Positions 24,366 to 35,744 of a DNA stretch of 64,000 nt are shown piece by piece. The stretch is from the NCBI GenBank assembly GCA_904066235.2, contig CAJFCV020000003.1, forward strand, positions 9,486,001 through 9,550,000, given 5' to 3'. Source of the DNA: Bursaphelenchus xylophilus (lineage: Eukaryota; Nematoda; Chromadorea; Rhabditida; Aphelenchoididae). The notes beneath the pieces are model-generated. The model saw only the letters and a program-made list of their open reading frames with translations, was not told the origin of the DNA and did not search any database. Within the stretch, counting starts at the first letter, position 1, and every line of letters starts with the position of its first letter. The position numbers and the translations under genes were made by a program.

Positions 24366-25212
24366 TTCCATCGATTGCGACCCCGCATCGATTGCGACCC
24401 AGCATCGATTGCGACCCCGCATCGATTGCGACCCAAAATGGGGTAAAGCGACCCCGGGATGAAAATTCTTTGATTCTCTTCGGGAAAAACTTGCTTTAGG
24501 GGTTTTCGAGGGTGCTGATTTCGAAAATGATGTTCATTTTTCCTCTAGTACTACATAGTGTTGTCTGGTACTATATAGTACGAAGTGAAAATATGGCTTT
24601 TGACGTTAAATACTCGATTTAGGGGTTTTCGAGGGTGCTTATTTCGAAAACGATGTTCATTTTTCCTCTAGTACTACATAGTACTGTCTGATACTATATA
24701 GTACGAAGTCAAAATATGGCTTTTGACGTTAATGGTGTTGGTTTGATGCTTAGTACTCTTCAAAAACACGTTTTAAAGACTTGGTGCTATATAGTACTGT
24801 CTGATACTATATAGTACGAAGTAAAAATAGGCTTACTAAGCACCAGAACAACACCACGAACGCCTAAAGGCCAACTTTACACGTCGTACTACATAGTATC
24901 AGATAGTACTATATAGCACCAAGTCTTTAAAACGTGTTTTTGAAGAGTACTAAGCATCAAACCAACACCATTAACGTCAAAAGCCATATTTTCACTTCGT
25001 ACTATATAGTACCAGACAACACTATGTAGTACTAGAGGAAAAATGAACATCATTTTCGAAATCAGCACCCTCGAAAACCCCTAAAGCAAGTTTTTCCCGA
25101 AGAGAATCAAAGAATTTTCATCCCGGGGTCGCTTTACCCCATTTTGGGTCGCAATCGATGCGGGGTCGCAATCGATGCGAGGTCGCAATCGAGCGGGGTC
25201 GCAATCGAAGGA
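24366..25212. repeat. Large inverted repeat with short tandem arrays at both ends
   Basis: The outer ends each carry about four copies of a 17-bp unit (ATCGATTGCGACCCCGC), inverted relative to each other (24368-24435 and 25146-25207). Inside them the arms match from AAATGGGGTAAAGCGACCCC (about 24434) to the centre near 24860. The left arm has a tandem duplication of about 117 bp (starting GGGGTTTTCGAGGGTGCT at about 24499 and again at about 24622) that the right arm lacks. The arms are dotted with TACTATATAGTA palindromes. No coding capacity. Confidence 0.85.
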
Positions 25213-25261
25213 TTCCGCGCAGTTTTTCAACTTCGTCGCCGCGAATTTTGCTCGCGCGACA

Positions 25262-25402
25262 GGCATTGCACAGTGCAAAAAGTGGCAAAATGCACGGTGC
25301 GCCGCGAAAAAAGCCTACGCACTTTTGCAAAAGCGTGCAAAAAGCAAAAAAAATCTCTAATCGCACTGTGCAAAATTTTCCAAACTTTTTCGCACTGTGC
25401 GA
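25262..25402. repeat. GCACNGTGC cluster
   Basis: Four copies (about 25267, 25292, 25363 and 25392) immediately right of the large inverted repeat, mirroring the cluster on its left side but with different spacer sequence. Confidence 0.75.
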
Positions 25403-25409
25403 AATTTTG

Positions 25410-26137
25410 CAAACTCCATTTCACCGTCCCAAACCTCCAAAATCCCACAAATCTTTTTTATAATCACTTTATTATCCAAAATGCATTAGGAAAACGAAAA
25501 TACACTGAATGCCGAAGACGTTAGTAGTTGTAAGACTAGATCAAAAACATAGTAAACTTTACTATTGAATAAATACAGTAGGGATGACAAGACGGAAACT
25601 ACAATGGAATTGTCGCAAATTATGGCTAACTCTGACCCGACTTTTTGCAACCGGTGCCATTTTGAAAAACTTGACCAAATTTGAAAAAATACAAAAACTT
25701 TTGCTAATTATTAATTACAGTAAAAAAAATAGGAATACTTCGTACTTAAACTTCACAATTTAACAATCCAAAAGCGACTTTAATAATGTTTAAAACTGTA
25801 ATAGCAATCTTTTCGTCCTTGACATGACTTCGGACGTTATTTACAAGATGCACTTTATGTTGTACTAGACAATTTTGGTGGAATTTATAGGAATTTTGAG
25901 GAAAATTCAGGTTATTTTAAGTTAAAATGAGCAGTTCAGGACTAAAATCAAATAATCTCCAAAATTTTTCCCGAATTAATATAAAAATCTGCTAATTTCA
26001 GCTTAAAAGGTCCTTTAATATTCCCAAAACTCCTCGTCCTTCCACCGCAAGACACATGGGATCTCATAAAGACGTTAAAAACCAAAATAAACCCAAAATG
26101 AAATCACAAATCCACTTATATTCTCCTTGGCTTCTCT
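25410..26137. other. Intergenic: 3' flank of rme-4
   Basis: AT-rich, no gene seen. It should contain the rme-4 3' UTR (minus strand, below 26138). I found no AATAAA close to the stop on that strand. Confidence 0.4.
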
Positions 26138-29100
26138 TTAATCAAACTTTTCCCAGTTAGCCGGTACAACCGTGGAGCTCTTCTGATTCGTCGCGAATGT
26201 GTTCGTTACGAATGGATTTAGGCTCAATGGTGGTGGCGCGGTTTTTGGAGGGGGTGGTGGGACTTGAAAAGGCAACGGACTTTGATTCATAAAGGCGGCA
26301 GATGATGTTGAAGAAGGTGAGGCTGATGCCGATGCTCTGAACGAGTTGCCAGATGAACCCATCGACGAATTGGCCTGCGAAGAGCTTGTGTTATTCGGTC
26401 TGGAGCGAACGCCCGTCTTGAGCGGGTCGAACAGATCCAGCTCATCTTCTTCTTGCTCTTCTTGGTTCAATTTCTGAGCCTCGGCTTGGGAAAAACTGGT
26501 TCCATTAGTCGAAAAATTGCCAGTATTAAGTCCATTCGAAACGATCCCACTTATGCTTGCCCCACTACTTCTATTCAACTCAATTTTTGTTGGATTTGGA
26601 GCACTTTGACTGAGGATTTTGTTCGGGTTTTCTTCACTGGGCGTTTCCGAGAAATCGATCAAATTCAACGAGTTTTCCGAGTTGGGAGATTCGGCTACAG
26701 GCTCATCGGAGGAGTCGGATTGTGGGTGGAATTGAAAGGTAGATGCATCAACGGACAATGGGTCCAATTTGGGTTTGTTTTTCGACGATTTTCGGCCATT
26801 TTTTGGGGTCAGACGGCCAAATTTGCTTCTAATTGACATTGATTGGTATTTGCCTTTAAGGGCGTCTAGCACGTCGGAGGCGTTGTCTTTTACCTGGAAA
26901 ATTACGACGATAAAACTTCATTCCAGCATGCACAATATACCCAAAGATGAGGCCTAAACTTGAATATACTTTTTCACAATAGCCAATATTATACTAGGCC
27001 AAAATTGTTCAATTTTTGGTCCGAAAAGTAAATTTTATCTCAAAAAATTAACAATCAACTCCATTTCACCTCGTATTTTACCCTAATCTCCCATAAAACT
27101 CACATTGGACACTGCATTTTGGAAAACTTCCGGAGCATTCGTCTGTAAGACCTAAAAAATCTCAAAATTAACCATCAAAATATCCAAAACTCACGTTCGA
27201 ATTAAATTCTTTTCTGTCAAATCGTTGAATCTCGGCTTCGAATTCATCAAAAGTGGTTTGGCCGGCATTGGCCAACTTTAGTCTTTCCGTTATGAAGCCG
27301 TCAAAAAATTGAGATCCGTTTTCGATGATCATTTGGCGGAGAAATGGTTGAAGGCTGGACCGGTTTTCATTCACAAACTTTTCAGAGTCCCAGATTACGG
27401 CTGAAATTTGGGGAATAAAATTTTTTGACATTATCCATATCAAACTCAGAAAACTGATTTTTTGGAGCAAGGCTGACTAATAAATCCCACAGAATTTTAA
27501 TTTTTACCTCTGAGCTCCCAAAAAATCAAATCTCACCGTCGACTGATCAAATTTTTATGTTATCCATGACGAAAATTATTAATTTTTTACAAAAACAAAT
27601 GTAAAAACCTTTCTTATGGTCTCTAAATTCTCATAACAACTAGCAAGCCCATACTAAATCAAAAATTTATCAATTTCTATCTAAATCACCACTTTTTCCA
27701 AAAAAAAAGTCTCATGGATAATATAAATTTTTCCTTCTCAAAATTGACATTTTCAAAAATTTACCTTTAGTTTCAGGGTCTCTCGTAAATCCCAGTCGAT
27801 ATTTCCCAAACAAGATCACATTTGCCCTCAGAAACGTCCGAGAAAATGAGTCGGAAGTGAACATTTGAGAGGTCAGCTTCAAATTATGCTTCAAAAAATT
27901 GTGGACTTCCGATGGAAGTTGGTCCTTATACGGGGTTCTGATCGATTTCTGGTCCAAGTCCGCTATGACGACTTCATCCAGGCTAACATCGCGGACCGAA
28001 TCTAGGACGGGCTTCGGAACGCCCATTATATATGGTAATGGAGCGCTAAAACAAGAAAAATTAAGTTTCAAAACGCTCTAAATCCTTCAAAAAATCCTAA
28101 AATACTCAAGAATATTCATGAAATATCTTACCCCAACATAGTCGACAAATGTTTCGGGACAATCGGCGAGAAAAGGCATTGCCAAGAAAAGGGCCACAAC
28201 AATTTGGACAAGGCGAAGCAAATCGAGGTGAGCTGGCCCAATTTCTTGCCGGTTATGATGATGTGACGCTCCATTAGGACGCTGAAAGTGTTTTGATTTA
28301 GATTATATATGTCAAAGACATAAACAAAATTCTTTTTATACCTATAAAGCAAAAAAATATATTATCCATGACCAAAAATTTAAAAAATATAATTTCATCC
28401 CAAATCATTTCTAAATCAACGCCAATATAATTTTCAGCCCTTGCTTACCTCGTATACAACGTTATCATCTGCTTCTCCGACAAAATATTATAAAATTCCA
28501 ACATCAATTTATCGTCATTTAATGAGGCCAACGCGCGAATGTCCGGAATTGGATGTCTAAAATGCCATTGCGGTTTGCATTCAATAAGTTGGAGCATTTG
28601 GTGTGGCCCGGGAACATCAATATGATAGGCGTTGGCAAGAACAAACTCCAAATCTTCTCGCTAAAAAAAAGATTTTTGATATCAATCATATTTCCGTAAA
28701 AAACTTTAAAAAAAAAAGTTATTTACACTTACACATTTCCTTTCGACCATGGACAGATGATTTAGGAGCTTGTAAAAGAGCGAGGTGTATGGATAACCGC
28801 TAGAATTAAAGCAAGATTAAGTGTTCAAGCATAGCATAAAAGTCATAAACGGATAAAGATTTAAAGTCTAGATGGTCCATACAACAATAATCCGCTCCAA
28901 AAATCCACCACAAAAAATATACCTTCCGGAAACGAGAAGCTCTGCCAAAAAATACGACTTTTGATATAAGACGTCTAGTGTAATATAAATAAAGTCTAGT
29001 TATCCCGAAATTTTTGTCCAAATCAAACCTAAAATCCAAACACACAACACAAAAAGACTTACGATAGAATGCAAGTACATGTTTTCGTATGAGGTGTGAA

Positions 29101-30001
29101 TTTACAATAGCCAAAAGTGTAGTGAGTCGATCCATCGATCAGAAGAAACGTGAAAATCTGAACAGCATTGTCATCATCGTATCCCGTGTCCCTGAAAACA
29201 ACATCCGCTTGACATTTCAGTTGTAATAAAAAAAGATAGCCTAAAATTCGGAGAAACAAAGTTTACAACGTACGGATTATCGCCGGTCCCAATCGGAAAC
29301 GAAAACTCGCAGATGGATTTGAGCAGGCGCTGATCGTCGAAATCAGCTGGATAAATTGATTTTATCCGAGGCTCCGAGCCCGTCCCATCGATCTCACAGA
29401 ACACATCGAAAAGAGTTGGAGGATCTTTTCTGAAACTTAACTTTGATATTAGCTATTATGAAGGAGATTATAAGATGTTCGAATTTGAAGGAAAATAAAA
29501 TAATAAGTCTATAGATGTCTTATTCAGAAAAAATGGGCCATATAAAAACAAGAAAACAGAGTTCTCCAACCTAGCGACCAAAGTATTTCAAAATTTATGT
29601 AAACATAGGTGTCAGCAAATAAAAAATGAACATAAAATTTCCCAGACCATCAAAATTTCAAAACTAAAAAATCTAAATACAAGAAGTCCTCTTGCTGTAC
29701 ATTATCGTTTCGGACACCTTACACCTCCACATTATCTTCAAATTTAACATTTTATCTGATGTCCAATAGAAAGCCAAAAAAAATGGCACAGACAAAAAAA
29801 TCTGAACAGACAGCAGACTTGTCACTTGACCAGTCAGCTGACCATTCGAGAAATTTCCTTGTCATCACATAAAATTCGACTTCCCAACAAAAACTAGACT
29901 TTTTTATATTACACTTGATACTACATCTAAATTCGAAAGAAAAAAGTTGTAAAAAATCCATACCGCAAATGGTCGTAGTTGAGATCTGCCGTTCGTTTCA
30001 T
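26138..30001 (-). CDS. rme-4: DENN-domain Rab GEF, RME-4 / connecdenn (DENND1) homologue
   Basis: Exons, 5' to 3': 29964-30001, 29274-29429, 29063-29191, 28733-28799, 28449-28660, 28132-28281, 27765-28045, 27195-27400, 27104-27151, 26138-26893; 680 residues, phase-consistent. Connecdenn proteins activate Rab35 on clathrin-coated and endosomal membranes; worm RME-4 acts in yolk endocytosis and recycling. The DENN module spans about 1-413. Its core, exon 6, reads ERHIIITGKKLGQLTSICFA then LLWPFSWQCLFSPIVPKHL, followed by PLPYIMGVPKP, the classic DENN pattern. The tail (414-680) is Ser/Pro/Asn-rich with endocytic motifs: LDLFDPL (clathrin/AP-2 type), a PPPPP run, NPF at 655-657 (EH-domain ligand) and an acidic WEKFD C-terminus like the WETFE end of DENND1. 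The ATG at 30001 was chosen because its 38-nt exon joins the next one in phase (MKRTADL..). A CGTATTTTAC motif lies in the 26894-27103 intron. Confidence 0.94.
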
Positions 30002-31170
30002 CTTCGAGCTGTCGGACAAACTTTAACCAACCGATATTCGCGCCTCAACGTTAACTTCCATTCGTTGAACAGCCCTAAAAGGAGACGCATATTACTAAAA
30101 TAAACGATTAAAAAGGATTTCGAAGGACTCGAAATGGGTCTCATCTACATCATAAGGCTCTGCGAATAAAATGCATCCACCCGTTTTCTCGCTTTGTCAC
30201 AAATCCTTTCTGCGGAAAAACGGAGAAATATTTTTCGATAAACGAAATGTCACTATTGATTTTTAGTGATATGAAGAAAAGGAAGGCGGACGAATGACGC
30301 ATAAATTTAGGGGGAAGTTCAAAAGTGAACTCTAATTGGCTTTTTAATTTCCTTTCAGTTCGACTGTACTTTTTGAGAAGACATCGAAAATCAAAAAAAT
30401 ATATATATTTATATACAAAGAAAGGTCAATTTGGCGGGGTTTTTTGAAATTTGACCTCAACAACAGGTGAAAAATGGCAGATAAGATATGATTATTAGAC
30501 AGAACGCGTCTCAATCGTAGGTAAATACAAAATTACTTACATTTTTTTAAACATTTAACCTTAAAAATGAAATTTTTTCAAAACCGCGCCAAATTTTTGT
30601 TAAAAATTTTAAAATTTCAAATTTAAATCAGTCTGCGAAATGACAAAATCGGATGATTTATCCATCCAGAATTCCAAAATTCGACTGTGCTTTGTTTAAC
30701 CAGCGAAAATTCAATGAATCACCAGATTAACAGTGTTTTTTATTCGCACTGCTTCCAGATAACAATGGATATTAAAAATAATAAGTTTAAATACAATATA
30801 GGACGGGTTGGTAATCTAATGAGTGTAAATTGTGTTGAAGTTGAATGGCTGATGTGTTCAGGGCAATGTGAGGGCGTATTTAGTTCTTCAGATTGGTAAT
30901 GAAAACTAATTTTTTTAGAACCAACTCAAAAACAACAAGATCGATGAGGTATTTACAATTTAGCAAAAATCACGACCTCAGGGAATTATATGGAAAACTC
31001 AACGTTTTCAGCTCTTGTTTTGCAATAATGAGATTTTTAGGCCAAAAGTTAGCTTGCAAAGATATCAGGAAAAATTATTTGTTCTCTGCCCGCCCTCCGC
31101 ATTGTTTGTGCTCTCTCGTAGAATTAATAGAATTGCACTATTAGCATTTTTACAAAGTGCCTGGACATTT
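30002..31170. other. Intergenic: rme-4 5' side
   Basis: No gene seen. It should include the rme-4 promoter. The 31060-31140 part (CTGCCCGCCCTCCGCATTG) resembles a decayed family B interior. Confidence 0.4.
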
Positions 31171-31177
31171 GTCGCGG

Positions 31178-31425
31178 CCCGCACCGTGCACGAAAATCCC
31201 CGATTTTTTGCACCGTGCACTCACCTTTTTTTTGGTTTTGCACTGTGAATTTGAAATATCGCTGCGACGTAAGCTTTTCTCAACTGTGCCGCTGCGATTT
31301 TGCTCAAAAATCTGCACAGTGCAAACGGCTTTTTTGAGGTTTGCACGGTGCGCAAAGGCAGAAATGCACAGTTCACTGTGCACAGTGCGTTGGCGATAAA
31401 ACTTCAAGATGCACTGTGCGAAAGA
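31178..31425. repeat. GCACNGTGC cluster downstream of arginine kinase
   Basis: Six exact copies (about 31182, 31210, 31315, 31343, 31381, 31413) with A, T, G and C centres, plus decayed copies such as GCACTGTGAA. The open frames on both strands here are side effects of this composition. Confidence 0.8.
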
Positions 31426-31524
31426 AAAAAATGTCCATGCACTTTATGAAAATGCTAATGGTATCTTAACCCCAATTTCTGACGATTTGTAATATTATGT
31501 TTGCACAGCCTCTCGTTTTCCATA

Positions 31525-31530
31525 TTTATT
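31525..31530 (-). terminator. Probable poly(A) signal of arginine kinase
   Basis: AATAAA on the minus strand about 75 bases after the stop codon at 31606-31608. Position only. Confidence 0.5.
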
Positions 31531-31605
31531 TCCTACAAATCTCATAAATTTACATTCTATATTTAATTTTTCTTCAATCCTCGGACTTGAGAGACCTCTT
31601 CCATT

Positions 31606-34250
31606 CTAAGCCGACTCCTTCTCCAAGCGGATCAACTCCTTCACTCCGTCGTACATTTGTTTCACCGCCTGGTACTCGGACAGTCCCAATCTGGCCCGAT
31701 TGGAGATGTCGTAGACTCCGCCCTCGCTTTCCGAGTGCTCGCCGTGAATGCCGCGGACTTGCAGGTGCAATTTGTCGCAGATTTCCTTGAAATCTTTGCG
31801 CGCCGACACTTTTGGCAGCTTGATGTGGACCGAAGCGCGGACCGTAGAGCCCAAATTGGTGGGGCAGAAGGTCAGCCAGCCCAGACGTTCGTCACGAGCG
31901 AAGGGAACCTTGGTTTCGACCGAGCGAACTCCACGAATCAGACGATCCAGGACCTTGCCGACGTCAGATCCCTGTTCCATGGAGATGATTCGCATATGGT
32001 CCTCTTCGTTGACCCAGACAAGGAAGGATTTGAGGTTGTTGTGGAAGATACCGCGGCCCTGAAAAAGAGAAAAAAATGTAAATTAGGGAACTCATGCGGA
32101 TGACAAATCATTTTTTGTTTTCTTGGCCATAAATCTTTCACCTTAGGCCAGTAGTTGCAAGCATTGGCATATTGAAGATGACGATCGCCCTCTTTGAAAA
32201 GGAAGTGGTCCTGAATCAACTGGTTCTGAGTCTTCTTGCTCATTCCTTCCAATGGATAGTAAGTTCCCTTCAAATCAGCATCACTGACTTTCTCCAAGGC
32301 TTCCTTGACCTTGGCTTGCATCTCAATGTAGTCAGACTCCTTGAGCAATGGGTTGAATGGATAGCCATTCAGGGTTCGGCCACAACGAATTCTGAAAATC
32401 GAAGGTTTTTTTGGTAATGTGAATCAATGAAGTTCTCATTGTGTCATGGGTAGATCTTCTGGAAGTTTTGCACACGCTTTTTAGCTTTCGGTTTGCAGAG
32501 GTAGCCCATAAAAAACGCAAAGGTTTGTCGAATTTTCCGACTAACATACTCACATATAAGCCTGAGAAAATTTATGTTCAAGATCGTGACTATAATTATC
32601 AAAATTTGTGTCTTGTTGGTTGGAAATTTCATTTGCTGGCTGATAAATTTTAACTTCTAAATATTCGAAGCATAATTTTCAAATTTCCGTCAAAATTTTT
32701 GAGTCAGTATTAAATACAATGAGGGACCTGATCCAGTGGCAAAAAATGTGTCATTTTGCGTCCGGAAAGTATCAAAAATATGGCAAAATGCTTCCCTCTC
32801 CAAGTGAAAAAAACTACGATTTCAAAACTCTTTTTTTGAGGGAAAGGGCGCACGTCAAGAAAAAATAAAAGAAAAACGGGCGCCCAATGAAAAAGCCTAG
32901 AATTTTTTTTTGGCATTCTGCCCGGTGCAAATCCGTTTTTGTCCAAATGGTTTGCAATATTTTGACATAAAGATTATTAGTAAATCACAAGATATTGATA
33001 CCAATAGAAAGCTCGAGAGTTGCTTAAGCTAATAGAACCAAAATATACCCATAATCATAGTATTTTGACAGTCTTCCAAGGCGAAGAAAACAACGTCTAA
33101 ATAAAATTTTGTATCGACGATACCGAGTCAGAGAGAACTGGAAGGGGGTATAGGCTCCACGTCAAAAAAATCCTTAAACTATTCTTCAAGTATCTACATC
33201 GGTCTCGTCCCGCTTGATGGGACAGTTTTTTTGATATTCGGCCTTGAAATTTGCACTATTTTTAGCCTAGCTCGAACCGTGTTCAAAAAATGCGTCACGA
33301 TGACACCCATTCAGAATGTGCCAGTGGTATAAAAAACAGTTGTATACGACTAGTAGTACTCCCTAGAGCTCCCATAAAAAAAATTAGGTTAAACATTGTT
33401 GTTATGTGCAATTTGGATGACAGATTTTATGAATTTTTTTTCGCTGTGAGAACCATTGCAATGCCCGCAATTTCTTGACGTGGGGCGCGCCCTTCAAAAC
33501 GAAGTTTTTTTCACTTGGAGAGGGAAGCATTTTGCCACATTCTTGATGCTTCCCGGATGCAAAATGGTACGTTTTTTTGCCACTGGATCGGGTCCTTCAC
33601 TGTAGAAGCCACAAAAAAAAAGAACACGGCAAAGAAAAAAGCCATGTTTTACCATTCCTTCCCAATTTTATATCGATTCAACCCTGAAAATCACTCCTTA
33701 CCTGGTCGAGATGATATACTTTCCCTCAGGGTCCAATGGAGGGAACTCCTTGGTTTTTCCCTCTCCCAAATCCACTGGAGGCTGCTTATCCTTGGGTCCG
33801 AAACCATGATACTCCTGAATGATTGGGTCAAACAAAGCGGCAAAAACTTTGTAAGAATCATAATCCGGGGCATAAACTCCAACGCCGGCATCCAAATTAT
33901 AGACTCCAGAGCGGATGACGTCATACAGAGTGGCTCCCATTGGGGTTTTTCGATCCTTCAGTTTCTCGACAACATCCTTGGTAAGATGTTTCTTGAGCAA
34001 AGATTTGCATTCGGGATGAGCTTGGAGCTTTTTATATGCGTCTTCGATTTTTTGTTGAATCGCCGGATCAACTCCGGTCAGACCAATGTCCTTCTGATGA
34101 CACGACTTGGAACTTTGCTGTAAAATGAAGAGATTTAGAAGATACAGAAGTATGAATTCAACTTACACATCCCCGGAAATAGTAGCCGCCAGCGGCACCA
34201 ACAGAGCCCGCAATCAAGGCAGTGAAGAGGTTTTGGTTTCGAGACAGCAT
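31606..34250 (-). CDS. Arginine kinase (ATP:guanidino phosphotransferase)
   Basis: Exons, 5' to 3': 34167-34250, 33702-34117, 32142-32391, 31606-32058; 400 residues, in phase. It transfers phosphate between ATP and arginine to buffer energy. The N-domain (about 29-140) includes [15 protein letters not shown] and [16 protein letters not shown]. The catalytic domain includes [20 protein letters not shown] and the family signature [10 protein letters not shown] with the reactive cysteine at 315. Length is about 40 residues above the usual 355-360 because of an N-terminal extension ([18 protein letters not shown]) that looks like a membrane anchor or mitochondrial signal. So this is probably an organelle- or membrane-targeted paralogue rather than the cytosolic form. 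The ATG at 34250 follows TTTTCTAG by one base, suggesting trans-splicing. Intron 2 carries an 886-bp foldback. Nematodes have several paralogues, so I give no symbol. Confidence 0.95.
32717..33602. mobile_element. MITE family A, copy 3, with expanded centre
   Basis: The left arm starts CAATGAGGGACCTGATCCAG after TA at 32715-32716. The right arm (33488-33602) ends GGGTCCTTCACTG before TA. The arms match the other copies, but about 650 bases of unrelated DNA separate them, making this copy 886 bp against about 250. The extra DNA has no recognisable transposase; it could be an insertion or the interior of a longer relative. It lies in arginine kinase intron 2. Confidence 0.75.
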
Positions 34251-34251
34251 C

Positions 34252-34253
34252 CT
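34252..34253 (-). other. Putative trans-splice acceptor, arginine kinase
   Basis: On the minus strand ATTTTCTAG ends one base before the ATG at 34250. It could be a spliced-leader acceptor or the end of a 5' UTR intron. Confidence 0.4.
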
Positions 34254-35305
34254 AGAAAATGATTTATTTTTAGAGTTGTTTACATATTTTTGAGGAATAC
34301 ATGCGGATGGAACTGATAACACGAAAAAAAATAAAATCACCATTAATGAAAAAGTTATAGCGAATTTCTTTATTTCAAGGAAAAAATGAAAGGTATACGG
34401 GGGAATTTTGACCATCAGAGAGATCTTTCATACAGGGCACAACATTTTTTTAGGGTAAATGCAGATAATATACAAGGCTTGCAAGGCGTTAAAACTATCG
34501 TTATTTCACCTGAATGCATTGCCGTATGTCGACCAAAACTCGATTCAGTTTGGGCCGACATACGTCGCATCTAGCTATACCGGGCCGATGGAAATACAAT
34601 TGATAATGACAAGCATCATACGGCACTATATTGAGGAAAAATAAAAAACCCTCTTATCAAAGCGATACTATAAATTAAATCGTAAAAAATACTGTTGTTA
34701 CATCAAAAACAACTCAAAACTTGCAAGGCAAACACGAAGGGGCCATCCTGAAAAACTGCAAAAATCTCCATGGAAACAATCTTCCGACTGCCCTCTGGAA
34801 CATTACTGATATACCATTACATACCCTCTAAAATTAGAATACATTTCAGATACTTTTTTTTGAAGAAATATTGGAATTAATCATCACTTTTCACTGACAA
34901 AAAATCGCCATCTTTTGTCCTGAACAATGTTCTCACGTTTTATGAAGGGAAGACTGTTCGAAATAAATCAAAAACAATACAAGAACCCCTGTTTTCTGCG
35001 GGAAACTTTTTGTGAACACAAAAATGGACGGGTTAAAGGTTGGTTTTGCTCTGTTTACTGCAAGACAAAAAAGGGAAATTAGATAAGGAAAGGAGATGGG
35101 AAATTACTGAAATGACCTTGATTACTTTTTGTGGGATTACAATTTTTATTAAGAAATTTGCAAGGAAAAGAAATGGGAAATTTGTTTGTTGTAGAAAGGT
35201 TTCAAAAAAGGTCGGTGTAAATAGGGCAACAAGAAATTAACAAGGGTTGCCTGAAATTCTGATTTTTTAAAAGATAGCTCGCTAAAACTGCCCGAGGTTC
35301 CCAGC
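34254..35305. other. Intergenic: arginine kinase 5' side
   Basis: No gene seen; chance-length open frames only. It should include the arginine kinase promoter. Confidence 0.4.
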
Positions 35306-35744
35306 AGAGATTGCCACGGCTCCGGAGCCGGCTCTTGGCTCCGGCTCTGAGCGGCTCCGGCTCCGAGCCCGGAGCCAGAGCCGGAGCCGGAAATTTTGGG
35401 GTCGGCTCGGGCTCCCGAGCCCAAAGTCGGAGCCAGGCTTCCCAGCGGTCAGAAAAGTAAAAATTTTGTGATCTTGTTAAACCAAATTCCTTGAAAAACA
35501 CTGCGGAGGATGTGACTTGGCTGCAAAAACGTTGGCTGTGTGATCTCTGGCACTAAGAAATTTTACTTTTGAAAAAAATGTTTCAAAAAAAGTTTGGATA
35601 GGAGCCGAGGTTCGGAGCCGGAGACGTTTTTTAAATTCTGCACGGAGCCGGGAGCCGGAGCCGGAGCTGCAAATTTGGCCTTGGCTCCGGCTCTGGGAGC
35701 TAAGAGCCGGAGCCGGAGCCGAAATTTTGACCGTGGCAATCTCT
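35306..35744. mobile_element. GGAGCC-rich TIR element with exact 10-bp target duplication
   Basis: A 439-bp element. The ends are inverted copies of AGAGATTGCCACGG, and the flanks are GGTTCCCAGC at 35296-35305 and again at 35745-35754. The terminal thirds are arrays of GGCTCC/GGAGCC hexamers in opposite orientation. A duplication of 9-11 bp with TIRs suggests a Mutator-like (MULE) non-autonomous element; that placement is inference. Open frames on both strands (Gly/Ala/Pro/Glu-rich) are repeat artefacts. Confidence 0.85.

Noticed and set aside
26453..26836. 127-codon plus-strand open frame
   Set aside because: It is the antisense shadow of the last RME-4 exon.
33515..34123. 202-codon plus-strand open frame
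   Set aside because: It lies opposite the arginine kinase exon 33702-34117, which is certain, and starts inside a MITE arm.
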